Below are positions 1 to 11,185 of a stretch of 64,000 bases of DNA, one piece after another (positions within the stretch are counted from its first letter, which is position 1; every line of letters begins with the position of its first letter). The position numbers were made by a program, and so were the translations under genes. The notes under the pieces are model-generated. The model did not search any database, had not been told where the DNA came from, and saw only the letters and a list, made by a program, of their open reading frames with translations. The stretch comes from Ursus arctos (taxonomy: Eukaryota; Chordata; Mammalia; Carnivora; Ursidae): positions 24,160,001 through 24,224,000 of the forward strand of contig NW_026622997.1 of the NCBI RefSeq assembly GCF_023065955.2, read 5' to 3'.

Positions 1-660
1 CCTTCCATGTAATTGTGCAAGTCGGGAACCCAGATAATTTTCTCCACTCGACCATCCTCCTGGGTGCTCCCCTAAGGTCTACCGTCGCCCTTGTAGTTTC
101 TCATGGGAGACAAAAATCAACTCTGGGTAAACAGTGAGCCGAGACCAAATTAAAACCCTGCCCTGGATTACATGGGAGGGGGGATAAGGAAGTTTGCACT
201 ATGGATTGCAGACCCAGGAAGTCAGCCAGGTGGAATCCCATCTCGGCAGCTCAGAAGGAAGCTGTCAAAGAGCTGTCCCCACCGTTCCGAGCAGAGTGAG
301 AGGGCGGATCTGAGTTTGGAGGCATTACCTTAATTTTTTCTCTGAAATACAAGTCAAGTCCCTGGTGAAAGTTTGCGACCACTTCCAACTCCATTGGTTG
401 GTCCAATGAGAAGGTTCCTGTCCTCTCCACCTGCAGTTCCTCCTCCCACCTAAGCAGTGCTCCACTCTGTCACCAAGGGAGATGCTTCTTGCCTGTTCCA
501 GAACCAAGAGAGGAGCTAAGACCAGGTCTGTGTGATGGGCCACCTGGGAGGTCTTGGTACTTGGGGGTACGGACTTGCAGAAGCTCAGTGTGAGCTGTAT
601 CTCTGCGTGTGTATGTGTGTGGGCACATTTGAAATTTAACAACAAAGTACATTTAAAGAC
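1..660. other. Unique sequence, no gene seen
   Basis: No repeat family or exon was recognised. Two short overlapping minus-strand frames (60 and 106 aa) have no recognisable domain, and a (TG)-rich stretch lies near 605-622. It ends where an MLT1-like LTR begins. Confidence 0.5.
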
Positions 661-1078
661 TGAGTACCTTTATTCCTTTCCAGTGGGTGCTGTAACACAT
701 CACCAGACTCCAGAGACTTAAAACCACAGAAATTCCTTCTTTCACAGTTCTGGAGGCTGGAAGTCCGAAAGCAAGGTGTCACCAGGGCTGTGCTCCCTCC
801 AAGGCTCTAACTTCTGGGACGGCTGGCGTGCCGTAGTCAGAGTCACATCACTCTCTTCTCTGCCCCGATCTTCACCCCACCTTTTCATCTGTGTCTTCAC
901 TGAGAACACTTGTCATTGGATTTAGGGCCCACTCAGATAATCCATAACCATCTGCTCATCTGAAGGTCCACCACTTACTTCTATCTGCAAAGACCTTTTT
1001 CTCAAATAAGATCGCAGGTTCTGGGGATTAGGACCTGGACCTCTCTTTTGGGGGGGCACCATCTAGCCCACGGCAGTT
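661..1078 (-). mobile_element. MLT1-like (ERVL-MaLR) LTR remnant
   Basis: Read on the minus strand, the sequence carries the MaLR-type tail 'ggacttccagcctccagaac' followed by a degenerate AATAAA-like region and a head with the 'ggacctgg...cccccc' pattern. It is old and diverged, with no internal retroviral sequence. Similar copies in the same orientation lie near 5.6 and 28.3 kb. The subfamily (MLT1 versus MST) cannot be fixed by eye. Confidence 0.6.
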
Positions 1079-2934
1079 CCCGAAACTGTTTGATGGCTCA
1101 CAGGAAATGTCTGGCAATGGGCACATCGTCACAAGTCGGTGGACTGAATTGCACAAATGTAGTTATTTCTTCTGGATACTTGACTTCACTCCAGAAAAGT
1201 TTTAAGGTGGATGCATGAGATCACACATTGTTTATGAAGAGAAGTAATTTATATTCTAGATCTGCATGTTTCTTGCAGGTGCACCCTGTGGTCTCTGGGA
1301 CTTGCAAGGCCTTCTCGGGTGCCCCTGAGCGTGAGTAGCACCCATTCCCAAAAGGAAGGGGAGGATTGTTTTGCTACTGTCTTGCCCGTGTTCTAGCAAG
1401 GACCTTGTCGTCCCAGGTCTCCCCTCCTGGCACGCTTCTCCCACACACTCTGCCAGAGGCAGTGACTGTCTGCTTCTTACAGTTGTAGACACTCACCGAC
1501 TGCTTGTTGAATCACACTCTTTAACGACTTAAGGGGAGAAGTGTCCTCAACATCCCAGAATACCCCCTGGTTTGGTGACCACAGATGACGAGACAGAGGA
1601 CACCAAGTGACAAGTAGTAACTTCTTTGGCTTGCAGCAGGCAGTGCAGCCAGCGAGCTCCGTGGGACTTGGGGCCTAGGCTCGAACACGAAGGCTATCCC
1701 CTGCTTTTCCGTGTCTTCTGTCCCTGTCCTGTGACGCTCACAAGCTCTTCCTCCCTTGCATGTCTTCTTCACTACGTATAGTATCATTAGTAAACTGAGG
1801 CAGGATCCCAGTTAGGGCCCTGCCATATTTGAAACTCTGGCTCCTCACAAACACGCCTGAGCGTGCTGGGTTCTTGGGTTTGATGATAAAGGGTGAGCAG
1901 CGCCTTCACTCAGACTTCGAGCCTCAGCTATGAGCTCCAGTCCTGGTCTGACCAGAAGGAGCCAGCGTTGGGAGCATTCGTGCCATGATTAAGAATGCAC
2001 ATTTGGATTCATCTCCTGTGTCTGTTCCTTTAATTCACTCCTTCCAGAATCCTGGAGGGCGATGGGGTTCAGACATTCCTGGGTTTCTAGTCAAAATGCC
2101 TTTAAAACATCATCGAAACCTGTCTCAGGGGACAGTCACGTCTACGATTGGCTCGATGAAACGTTGTATTCACCGTAACTGGCATCTGGCATCATAAAAA
2201 GGAGCACTTCTGAGGCAACTAGGGACTGTAACCGAACCCCAGGCTGCATCTGGGCTAGGCCTGTGCCCTCCACTCACGAGACTGCAAGGGAAAGAGGCCC
2301 AATCCTCAACTTGTATTGTGACGAATCAGATTAGTAATTCCTCCCAGCAAGGAAAAGAGGCAGAAGCACATAACGTGTGGGCAAAGTGAAATGCATTTCC
2401 CTCCTCGCTTTTTTTGGTCACCTGGGTTGCACTGAATTTGGGTCTACGGTCCAGTGGTCCCTGTCCATTCAGTTATCGCTCTGCTGTGCGAAGGTCTGGT
2501 CAAAACGCGCGGTCTGTCTCAAGTGGGCTGCTGTGGGGCCTCAACCTGTCCGACTTCCCAATCTGACATTTCTTCTCTGTAGCTTGCATTTATGCTTTGT
2601 AAAGGATTTCCTAGACTCTGATCCAAGAAGCATGGGGTCCTGAAAGCTGCTTTGACAGCAAAATAAAAGGGGTCTGGAGTCTAATATGTTTCGAAAACTC
2701 AGCATGCTGTAATCCCCACTTGGAAATTCATAATAAACATTAAAAGCCTTCTTAACCTCGATTAACGTGGAGTTTCCCAAACTTACGCGACTCTGGAACT
2801 CCTCTTTCACATAATTTCCTATTAATAGGGGGAGACACATTCTGGAAAATACTGGCATGGTGGAAGACATGTTGGAACCTTGAAACAATAGGCCTGGGCC
2901 TGCATCTGCACTCTGTGATCTCCTAATTGTTGGC
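1079..2934. other. Unique sequence, no gene seen
   Basis: About 1.9 kb without a recognised repeat or a credible exon. Open frames reach at most 131 aa (minus strand, ending in this stretch) and have no domain signature. Confidence 0.45.
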
Positions 2935-3094
2935 ATCAGATAAATTATTAGGGAGCCTCAACTGCCTTATATATAAAATGGGTATGCCCAACCCTGGCCT
3001 CCCTGACTGCCAGAGTCAGAAGAAAAAAAGATGCCCCTGAACGCACTTCTAAAATTATAACAGGCTGCTCCAAAAGACTTATATATGTGTACAT

Positions 3095-3313
3095 CTGTCA
3101 CAGGAGCATGGCCCGCAGACAAATGTGTCTCACGGCCCTTTGTAAATAAAGTTTTATTGGGACACAGCCATACTCATTTGTTTATTATCGTCTGTGGCTG
3201 CTGTTGCCCTCCAGTGGGGAGCTCAGTAGTTGGGACAGAGACCACGAGGCTCACAAAGCCTCAAATGTTTATTATTTAACCCTTTACAGAAGAAAGTTTG
3301 CTGACCCTTTTCT
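3095..3313 (-). mobile_element. hAT-type non-autonomous DNA transposon fragment
   Basis: The plus strand ends with 'acagaagaaagtttgctgac', the complement of the classic 'CAGGGGTCAGCAAACTTTTTC' type of hAT terminus, and contains the family's 'aataaagttttattgggaca' block. The opposite terminus is degenerate. The exact MER name is not assigned. Confidence 0.6.
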
Positions 3314-3671
3314 ATGGTAAAAAACCATTTCTTCACAGACACATTATGTCTGTGGGAGGGAAGATGACAGGGAAACTGGGAAGTGGCAGTAGGGCGAGGC
3401 CCCGGCCTGGATTCTTTTCCCTGTCTCAGGGGGCCCCGGTGGTTCCTCCCAGTCTCTCCAGGTTGATCAATGGTGCAGTCTCCAGACCTAGCAGGAAGGG
3501 GGCAAAACAACTACATACAGACTGTCTCCAGATAATCACTTGGGTGATGAACCTGTCTGGACACTGGCAGCAAATCCTAGAAGATTGCCCAGTGCACCCC
3601 AAATAGGAGGAAGGGCAAAGAGCACACAGCTTGGCACAAATGCATCATTGCAAGTTGCAGCTGAGGGCAGT

Positions 3672-3778
3672 GTTTCCAGAATCCTTAGGGACCAGAGATA
3701 GGTACTCACTTGCAAGAGCAATTCCCAAAAGCTAAATAGAGCACTGAAACCTCTCAGTGACCCTTCCGAACATTTCAT
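3672..3778 (-). repeat. Left arm of an imperfect inverted repeat
   Basis: The reverse complement of this about 107-bp stretch aligns almost end to end with 4257-4364, including a 22-nt identical core ('gggaattgctcttgcaag' and flanks). The two arms are separated by about 480 bp that show no extended pairing. It is not a repeat family I recognise. It could be two oppositely oriented copies of an old mobile element, or a local inverted duplication. Confidence 0.75.
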
Positions 3779-4256
3779 CCTGAGGTCCTGTTGGTGTGGG
3801 AGCTAGTGTTTACGACCACTGGGTTTTCATCCGTAGATGGTCTGGAACATTCAGTGAGACCAGCATCCTGCAAGTCCATCTCAACGACTTTCTGGAGCTC
3901 AGCACCCTCAGCTCAGCTGCCTGGTGTCATAGACCAAGCATGCAAACAGCAAAGCACAAAAGCAAGAGAGCCATTCCTGGAAAGAAGAATGTTCCCCACT
4001 TAGTAGGTGGGTACGTGTGATCGGAGCCTTACCACTAGGGGCTAGATTATGGTGGTATCGTGAAGGCCCCTGTTTCTGGTCTTCACAGTCTCAAGCTGCT
4101 AACAGCATCTGGCATCCACAACTCTTGGCCGAGGAATGCTTGCAGAGCTATTCGTGGAGCCTGTCTCTGAGAGCTCACTTAAGACACCTCGTACATTCCC
4201 AGCCTTCCCACCACGTGCAGCCGCGAAGGCTGTGATTCTGTTTATGACAGGCAGGG

Positions 4257-4364
4257 ACAAAATGTTTTGGAGAGTCTCCGTGACATTTCAGTGCCCTCTT
4301 AATCTTCTGGGAATTGCTCTTGCAAGTGAATACTTACATCTAGTCCCTAAGGATTTTCAGAAAC
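4257..4364 (+). repeat. Right arm of an imperfect inverted repeat
   Basis: This is the partner of 3672-3778 in opposite orientation. Similarity by eye is roughly 75-80% and stops abruptly after 'gtccctaaggatt..cagaaac', suggesting a defined element end rather than chance. The stretch lies inside a 110-aa plus-strand open frame, which I regard as incidental. Confidence 0.75.
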
Positions 4365-4896
4365 TCTTAGAAACAGAGAGTAAAAAATCACAACTCAGGG
4401 TCAGACTAGCTAATTATCATTCTGCCCGATTTACCCTGCAGAGCCGTCAACTTCCCTTAGCAATTTAAAGGCAAATGGGCTTCCCCCCTGCTTAGATTTC
4501 AAGGCCCTCTGCAATCCTGGGAACATTTTGTTGTTCACGACTCTCTGGTCTTCCATGGCAGGCCGATGGGCACATTACTGTCCTCCAATAGTCCGCCCCC
4601 CTCCTGCTGCAGCCTTCCCGCTCCTCCAGCCCGTCTGCCTAGAGCCCCTCCTGGTATCTCGGGGGCTTGTTCTCAGAACCTAAGCTCTGCACTACATTTT
4701 ACATTGAATTAGATGCTATTAGTTAGAGCCCACTTAAACATATACACACATATCTATATACTCTCTTCTCTCTAGCAAGAACATCAGCTCTCCAAGGCAG
4801 AGACCATCTACTTCATTGAAACCTCCCCCACTGATCTACAATAGTAGCTGGTGTGCGATAGTTAGACAGTAATTGCTGTTGGAAATGAGAATTTTA

Positions 4897-5081
4897 GGGG
4901 CACCTGGGTGGCTCAGTGGGTTGAGCGTTGGACTCTTGGTTTGGGCTCAGGTCATGATCTCGCAGTGGTGGGACGGAGCCCAGTGTCGGGCTTGGCGCTC
5001 AACACGGAGTCTGCTTCAGGCTCTTTCTCTCTCCCTCCTTCCCTGCCCTTTTCCACTCACGCTTTCTTAAAGAAAGAAAGA
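4897..5081 (+). mobile_element. CAN-SINE, first of a tandem pair
   Basis: The tRNA-like head 'ggggcacctgggtggctcag' starts directly after the target copy 'aaatgagaatttta' (4883-4896). The pyrimidine-rich middle and an (AAAG)n tail lead to a second target copy at 5082-5095. The body is diverged. Confidence 0.92.
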
Positions 5082-5095
5082 AAATGAGAATTTTA

Positions 5096-5301
5096 GGGGC
5101 ACCTGGGGTGGCTCAGTCAGTTGAGCATCTGACTCTTGATTTCAGCTCAGGTCATGAACTCAGGGTCATGAGTTCGAGCCCCACGTCAGGCTCGCTGCTC
5201 AGCTCAGAGTCTGCTCATCCCTCTCCCTCTGCTGATCCCCCTGGCTTGTTCTCTCTCTCTCTCTCTCTCTCTTAAATGATTAAATAAAATTAAAAAAAAA
5301 G
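5096..5301 (+). mobile_element. CAN-SINE, second of a tandem pair
   Basis: It begins immediately after the middle target copy with the same head, carrying one extra G ('cacctggggtggctcag'). It has a long (CT)n tract at 5252-5271 and an A-rich tail. A third, slightly altered target copy ('atatgagaattttg') follows near 5302-5315. Confidence 0.92.
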
Positions 5302-5577
5302 AATATGAGAATTTTGAGGATAGGTTTTGATGGGACCTTTCTGTCTACAACATTTAGGGAGAAAAACCATGTTTCTGAGAAAAATAGCAGAAGCTCCAGC
5401 TGGAGAGGGTGAACTGTGTTCATTCTAGGAATCAGGTGTATCTGGAAGGCCAGGGGTGGCCCCACCAAGACTCATTTGCATTTGACCCAAGGAGTCTCTG
5501 GGAAGGAGCTCACCCTCAGGGAACAGTAAAGGGTCATGATGTTCGGGCAAGGCATATAGGCCAGTGCAGGATGGAGG

Positions 5578-5972
5578 GCTTCATTCGTCTCCTGGGGCTG
5601 CCTATAGCAAAGTATCACTAACTGCTTGATGTGAAACAACAGAAACTGGTTCTCTCACAACCAGAAGTCCCAAACCAAGATGTCGGCAAGTCTGTGCTCC
5701 CTCCGAAGCCTCTCAGGGAGGATCCTTCCTTGCTCCTTCTAGATTCTGGGAGCCCCATAGCCACCATCCCCACTCTTTGTCCGTGTCTTCACGTGTCCTT
5801 CCCTCTCTTAGAAGGACACCAGTAACGTCGGATTGAGGGCCCAGCCTAATGACCTCATCTTAACTCAGTCACATCCGCAAAGACCCTATTTCCAAACACA
5901 GTCGCATTCACAAGAACGGGCGTCAGCACTTCCGTACATCTCTTTGAGGGACACAGTTCAAACCATAACAAG
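5578..5972 (-). mobile_element. MLT1-like (ERVL-MaLR) LTR remnant
   Basis: It shows the same order of blocks as the copy at 661-1078: 'tcctggggctgcctatagca', 'gaaacaacagaaactggttc', 'ccaagatgtcggcaag', then 'gacctcatctta' and 'acatccgcaaagaccctatt'. This reads as a reversed MaLR LTR. No partner LTR or internal region is nearby, so it is a solo LTR. Confidence 0.6.
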
Positions 5973-6080
5973 AGGCATCTTTAATAGAGAGTTACGTGTT
6001 AGTCTTCAGTATCATTCCTTTCTTTGGGGGCTGAGCTAAATAAAGCCTTTGAGGAGAGAAGTCATTAAAAGTAGGGTTTT

Positions 6081-6282
6081 CTTTTTTTAAAGATTATTTA
6101 GTTATTTGAAAGAGAGAGCGTGCACACATGTGCAGGAGGAGGGGGCAGAGGGAGAGAATGTCAACCAGACTCTGCACTGAGCGCAGAGCCAGTCACAGGG
6201 CTTGATCCCACGACCCTGAGACCGTGACCGCAGCAGAAACCAAGAGTCAGATGCTCAACTGACTGAGCCACCCAGACGCCCC
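6081..6282 (-). mobile_element. CAN-SINE (antisense)
   Basis: It has a T-rich start, 'agagagagcgtgcacacatg', and ends with the complement of the head, 'gactgagccacccagacgcc'. Imperfect target copies 'agtagggtttt' and 'agtagattttt' flank it. Confidence 0.93.
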
Positions 6283-6289
6283 AGTAAGA

Positions 6290-6845
6290 GTAGATTTTTT
6301 ATAGAACCATCGGCTTATATGCTTTTATTGTATATATATATTTAGATATATTTATGGTCTGTATGTGCTTCTGACGCCGTCTTGGGGCTGTACGTGAGGT
6401 ACAAGGAGGTGACGGGGATTTTCTCCCCTGCAGCCTGGGAACCTGACTGGCAGCCGCATCTGAACAGAGGGAGACCCCCTACACCTGGGACAGGAGCACG
6501 GCAGGAGGGGGGGCTTGAACAGGGGAAGGAGGCCAAGGGGACTGCCCCTGAGTGCGTAGACGGGAAGTCAGACCTCCCTGGGGACCATAAGGAACTCTCC
6601 CCTCCTTTCCCCCCTGCTTCAAAGCTCTCCTCCCGCCCCACGCCTGCAGCGCTTTCTTCTGCAGAACACGTCCCTTGGTGCTTCATGCATCCCACCCTGT
6701 CTGTGCTTCCCTTCACCCCTTCTTCCTCATTCCTGGAGCTGGTCAAGTCATTCTATTTAAGGGGGAGAAAAGGATATTTTTCCTTTAGAGAGTGTCATCT
6801 ATGGATTTATAGTTCTACTGACTCAGTCTTTAATTGTGCAAAAAA
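6290..6845. other. GC-rich unique sequence with overlapping frames
   Basis: Frames of 167 aa (plus) and 134 aa (minus) overlap. Open frames on both strands over the same GC-rich DNA are typical of low stop-codon density rather than coding. No domain, splice pattern or polyadenylation context supports a gene. Confidence 0.4.
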
Positions 6846-6847
6846 AA

Positions 6848-7035
6848 AAATTTTTTTTTTTGGAAACAGGGAGAGAGTGGGGTAGGGGCAGAGGGAGAGG
6901 GAAAGAAAGAATCTTAAGCAGGCTCCACGGCCAGCACAGAGCCCAACATGGGCTCAATCTCACGACCCTGAGATCATGACCTGAGTCGAAATCAAGAGCT
7001 GGACGCTTAACCGACTGAGCCACCCTGGCGCCCCT
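6848..7035 (-). mobile_element. CAN-SINE (antisense)
   Basis: An A10/T11 run opens the element (reversed tail). It ends 'gactgagccaccctggcgcc'. Likely target copies are 'taattgtgca' (6831) and 'taatcatgca' (7036). Confidence 0.92.
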
Positions 7036-8335
7036 AATCATGCAGCTCCTAAGGAGAGTACCTTTGCCTCTAAAAATGAAGCACCATTGTGTGTGCTTGG
7101 AGATGAACTTCTGCAGGGTGCATGGCTCTGCTCCCCTCCATATTCAGGGCATTCTCGAATCTGACCCCCTTCTGGCCATGGAGGGCATCCTGTCGTAGCT
7201 CTAGGTGGAGTAGGAATCCCTGCTGCCCTCTCGCTCTCCCTTTCCCTCTCCCACCAATGGGCAGAGGGTGGAGATTCTAAGATGCTTCCAGGGGAACACA
7301 AATGCCGTCTGGCTGTAACAGCTCTGAACCCTGCGCAGAACTGTGTGGGTTAGGGCCATAGGCACCTGCCACTGGCCCAGCTGACTATTCAGTATCCCCC
7401 CTGAGGAGTCTCATACCTTCTTTATTTGGTCCGGGCATCATCTTTTCTGACATAAAATAGGAATTAGACTGATATCTGCCTCTCAGTCTTTAGACCCTAA
7501 TATGGTGCCTTGGGGAAAAGCTGGGGTGGAAGGCTGTCTCTGGTGACACTTGGACCAGCCCATCACTCCGGAGGGTCTGCCCGGGGGCTGCCCCTGAGGA
7601 AGGGCACACAGGCAAGGCTGCATCTGTAGCAAACACAGCCTTCTCCTAAGGGGCAGACGCAGCAGAGAAGCAATGAGCTCACACCTCCCCTCCCTGACCG
7701 TCCTGCCTCTGTGCTGTGCCCTTGCTCACTCCTTGTCACTCAGGCCCTCAGCTGGTGCTGATGGGGTAGAAGGACACTGCGGTCACGGGCCTGCCAGCCA
7801 GACCCCACTTGACGCTTTTGCAGCGTGTGTGATCAGGGCATTAGAGGGAACTAGACCAATGGAAAGAACAAAGCAAAGTCTTGAGATTTGGGCCAGTTTC
7901 TCAGAACTGAAAAATCTTTGTGAACATGAGAGTGTCTGTGGATGACACGTTCTTGCATATGTTTGTGCTTACATGTTTACTTACAGAGGCTTAATCATTA
8001 AATCATGTTATCCCCCAAAGATGTTCTCAGCAGCAACACATCTCTCTGCATGACATATCATGGCAATAAAAACTACTCATGACAGGCGGGATGCTTCTGG
8101 AGTGCGTAAAAGAAATTTTAAAAGCCAGGTAAAAACAGTAGGAGGCATGATAGTCAAGCAGAAATAAAAAGGACAATCTGAGATTGTCAAATCTAGATCT
8201 TCTTTTCCCGAATAATCGATGAACTGTTTTTAGCTTTTGGTTTTTTAGTGTGTAAAAATGATGCTAACGTTGCCTTTTCTCCCAGTTCCTGCCCAGAGCC
8301 TCCCCATCGTTCTCAAGTCTGGGATCAATATAATA
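7036..8335. other. Unique sequence, no gene seen
   Basis: Apart from short frames (87-90 aa) there is nothing I recognise. The stretch ends at an A-run followed by a purine-rich tract. Confidence 0.4.
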
Positions 8336-8337
8336 TT

Positions 8338-8397
8338 AAAAAAAAAAAAAAAAAAGGAAGAAGACAAAGACGAAGAAGAAGAAGGAGAAACAAAATA
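8338..8397 (+). repeat. Poly-A followed by (GAA)n-like purine tract
   Basis: About 18 A's lead into 'ggaagaagacaaagacgaag' and further GAA units. It may be the degraded tail of an otherwise unrecognised retroposon, since the sequence upstream has no clear SINE head. Confidence 0.7.
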
Positions 8398-8603
8398 AAG
8401 GAGATCATTAATTGATAGATTGATAAATTGATTCAAGAAATCGGATTCAGAATAAATGCTAGGAAGGAGGAAGGAGCAAACCAGAGGGATCTAAAGCACG
8501 GTTCCATCCCCTCAGAGAGTTTCTTGTCACATGATATCGCTACGGTTTTTCAGCCTGACGTCAGTGAGTCAAGAGTCCTGATAATATTAAAACATTTGAG
8601 TGG

Positions 8604-8820
8604 CCCGGGCGCCTGGGTGGCTCAGTTGTTGGGGCATCTGACTCTTGGTTTCAGCTCTGGGCATGATCTCAGGGTCGTGAGATCGAGCCCCGCGTCGGGC
8701 TCCACGCTCAGCATGGCAGAGTCTGCTTGAGATTCTCGCCCTCTCCCTTGGTCCCTCTCCCCACTCATGCATGTGCTCTCTGTCTTTCTCTCTCTTCACA
8801 TAAACAAATCTTAAAAGGAA
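8604..8820 (+). mobile_element. CAN-SINE
   Basis: The head is 'gggcgcctgggtggctcagt', followed by the conserved 'tcatgatctcagggtcgtga'-like B-box region ('gatcgagccccgcgtcgggc'), a pyrimidine-rich stretch and 'aaacaaatcttaaaagg' as tail. Confidence 0.93.
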
Positions 8821-8872
8821 AAGTTTAACGAAAACGTGAGGGGCCTGCAATGTCTGCGGCAGCACCGTAGAT

Positions 8873-9000
8873 GCTCTTTTTCATTTACTACTTAATCACA
8901 CCATCTCCGTTTTATAAATGAGGAAACAAGAGGCTCCGAAGAGTAGAAGACTTGCCTGAGGTCAGTGGCCGGTGGCTGTGGACGTTGTCACGAAGTGAGC
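8873..9000 (-). mobile_element. MIR fragment
   Basis: The stretch 'ccgttttataaatgaggaaa' followed by 'gacttgcctgaggtcagtgg' is the reversed MIR core ('cctcagtttcctcatctgta' on the other strand). Ends are diffuse, as usual for this old SINE. Confidence 0.75.
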
Positions 9001-9418
9001 TGGCACAGACACCCTGTATTGTAATGCTGACGTTCAGCTCTCGGTGTTCTGTGGGCTGCTCCACTCTCTCAGGTCTTTATGACCTCCCTCCCCGGAGTAA
9101 CCTGCCAAAGCCGTGCTATGGACCCGAGCCTGTGGGAATAGGCTCCAAACAAATAGAGTTATGCTCCAGGCAAATCTGGAGACCAGGACATTAGGTCAGC
9201 CTGGCCATCAGACCCGGCAGTGGTCCGGTTGCCCAAAGGCCTTCATCCCAGCTACCCCTTCCCACGCAGAGGCAGGCCGGAAGTGGGACAGGAGGGGTGC
9301 CACCTCAGCTGGCAGCCCCTGGGGAGTGTGTGGGACCAGGCTGGCACCGGCTTTACTTAGCCCTAGAAGACTGCGTGTTCCAAGAGTACAGCTGTGAGAT
9401 GGACAGACGTGGGGTTTT

Positions 9419-9614
9419 TTTATTTTGTTTTATTGTTTTGTTTATTTGACAGTGAGAGACAGTGAAAAAGGGAACACAAGCAGGGGGAGTTGGAGAGGGA
9501 GAAGCAGGCTCCCCGCTGAGCAGGGAGCCTGATGCGGGGCTCGATCCTAGGATGCTGGGATCGTGACCTGAGCCGAAGGCAGACGCTTAACGGCTGAGCC
9601 GCCCAGGCGCCCCC
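9419..9614 (-). mobile_element. CAN-SINE (antisense), first of a tandem pair
   Basis: It contains 'gggaacacaagcagggggag' and 'gctccccgctgagcagggag' and ends 'ctgagccgcccaggcgcccc'. Target copy 'agacgtggggttttt' lies at 9405 and the next copy, 'agatgtgggttttt', at 9615-9628. Confidence 0.94.
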
Positions 9615-9628
9615 AGATGTGGGTTTTT

Positions 9629-9847
9629 ATTTATTTTTTTATTTATTTATTTTTTAAAGATTATTTATTTATTTATTTGACAGAGATAGAGACAGCCAGC
9701 GAGAGAGGGAACACAAGCAGGAGGAGTGGGAGAGGAAGAAGCAGGCTCATAGTGGAAGAGCCTGATGTGGGGCTCGATCCCATAACGCCGGGATCACGCC
9801 CTGAGCCGAAGGCAGACGCTTAACCGCTGTGCCACCCAGGCGCCCCA
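9629..9847 (-). mobile_element. Ursid-type CAN-SINE (antisense), second of a tandem pair
   Basis: It has the young-form markers 'gacagccagcgagagaggga', 'cccataacgccgggatcacg' and 'cgctgtgccacccaggcgcc'. A third target copy, 'agatgtgggttttt', follows at 9848-9861, so it inserted at the target duplication of its neighbour or the reverse. Confidence 0.94.
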
Positions 9848-9861
9848 AGATGTGGGTTTTT

Positions 9862-10965
9862 AATCTCCACTCTGGAGTGGGCAGTACATACTCTGGCCAG
9901 GAACACCTGCCCAGAGGTGGTTCGCTGCCATCGGTAGTCCTCCGTCCTGGCTGTCTCCAGCTGCAGGAGCAGCAGCTCTGCGACCTAGCGCAGGAGATGT
10001 GAGAACACGTTTGTCATTGTTGAGCCAAGTGGTGTTCAGGATGCACGGCTGGCTGGGAACAGCCTCCTGGCCCCTCTGTGCTCATACGGACGGGGTTTAA
10101 GGTTGCAGCAAGCCTGGTCACTTGTGTTCCTCGGAATACCGTCGTGTTTGGCCCTGATTCTGTTACCTGATAGCCTCTAGAAAGTAAACTGAGTCCTGCT
10201 GCTAGGGTTTGGGGACATGTGCCTCAAACGAGTCTTTCTCAGAAAGCGCCTGTTGGAGTGCTTGGAGAGCAGAGACCTGGGACTTGACTTACCTTCCAAG
10301 AACATGTGCTGTGCTTTGCCTGTTTGCTGGTGTTTGCAGAGTCCGTCTGAGATGGACTTGCATTATAACACACGCGTGGTGGTGAGCGTGCGTGCCTGCA
10401 CGTGCACCTGCCATCCCGCTGCTGTGCTGGGGCACGACTTGGCCCGTAGGGGCTCGGAAGAGGTCCGTGTGCACCTTGCTTCTCAACTCTGCCTTCATGA
10501 CATCACAAAGTAGCTTGAACTCCACCATGAAAATAAACAGTGCCACACATCGGGGCTTTTTCCTGCCCGTGGGAGAGCTGGTCATTACACATGTACCCAC
10601 ACACCACTGCCTCCAGCCCCTGGGGGTGTACAGGGAAGGGCCAAATTGGTCTAAGGTAGTTCGCTATATCATTAAAATAAGTCAACTGACTTACCCCTAT
10701 TTTTAGTCCATAATGTTGCTCAAGAAAGATTTAATTTGTCTTATAAGAACCCTAGGGTTTTTCAATATGTATGTATTTACAAACATACAAAACATTAGGT
10801 TTAAAAATGATAAAAAGCAACACATTTATTATGGGATATTAAGACACTGCAGAGAAGTAAAAAGGCTGAAAGTTATCACCCTTAGTGTTACCCTCCAAAG
10901 AAGATAATTTTTAAAATAGAATTTTACAAAGTTAAGTTGCTTGACCAAGCTTTATTTTTAAGAAA
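9862..10965. other. Unique sequence, no gene seen
   Basis: Overlapping frames of 98-104 aa occur on both strands near 10.2-10.7 kb. No family was recognised. The right part (10.7-10.95 kb) is AT-rich. Confidence 0.4.
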
Positions 10966-10975
10966 GCAAGCCACA

Positions 10976-11175
10976 GGGGCACCTGGGTGGCTCAGGTGGT
11001 TGGGCGACTGACTGTTGGTTTCAGCTCAGGTCATGATCTCGGGGTTATGAGATCGAGTGTTGTGTCAGGCTCCATGCTTAGCGCAGAGTCTCTCTCCCTC
11101 TGCCGTCTACCCCCGTGCTCTCTAAAATAAATAAATAAATCTTTAAAAGAAAGGAAGGAAGGAGAAGGAAGGCAG
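10976..11175 (+). mobile_element. CAN-SINE
   Basis: The head 'ggggcacctgggtggctcag' starts after target copy 'gcaagccaca' (10966-10975). The tail 'aaataaataaataaatcttt' is followed by a (GGAA)n expansion and the second copy at 11176-11185. Confidence 0.94.
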
Positions 11176-11185
11176 GCAAGCCACA

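Noticed and set aside
4897..5301. tRNA-like A and B boxes
   Set aside because: They belong to the heads of CAN-SINEs. No cloverleaf with an anticodon arm and acceptor stem was seen anywhere.
6382..6885. 167-aa plus-strand frame as a gene
   Set aside because: It lies in GC-rich DNA with a 134-aa frame on the opposite strand, and its end runs into the A/T run of a SINE.
9617..9823. Short frames with ERETASERGNTSRGSGRGRSR-like text
   Set aside because: The same peptide appears wherever an ursid-type SINE is read in that phase (also at 47.0, 53.0 and 54.3 kb), so it is SINE, not protein.
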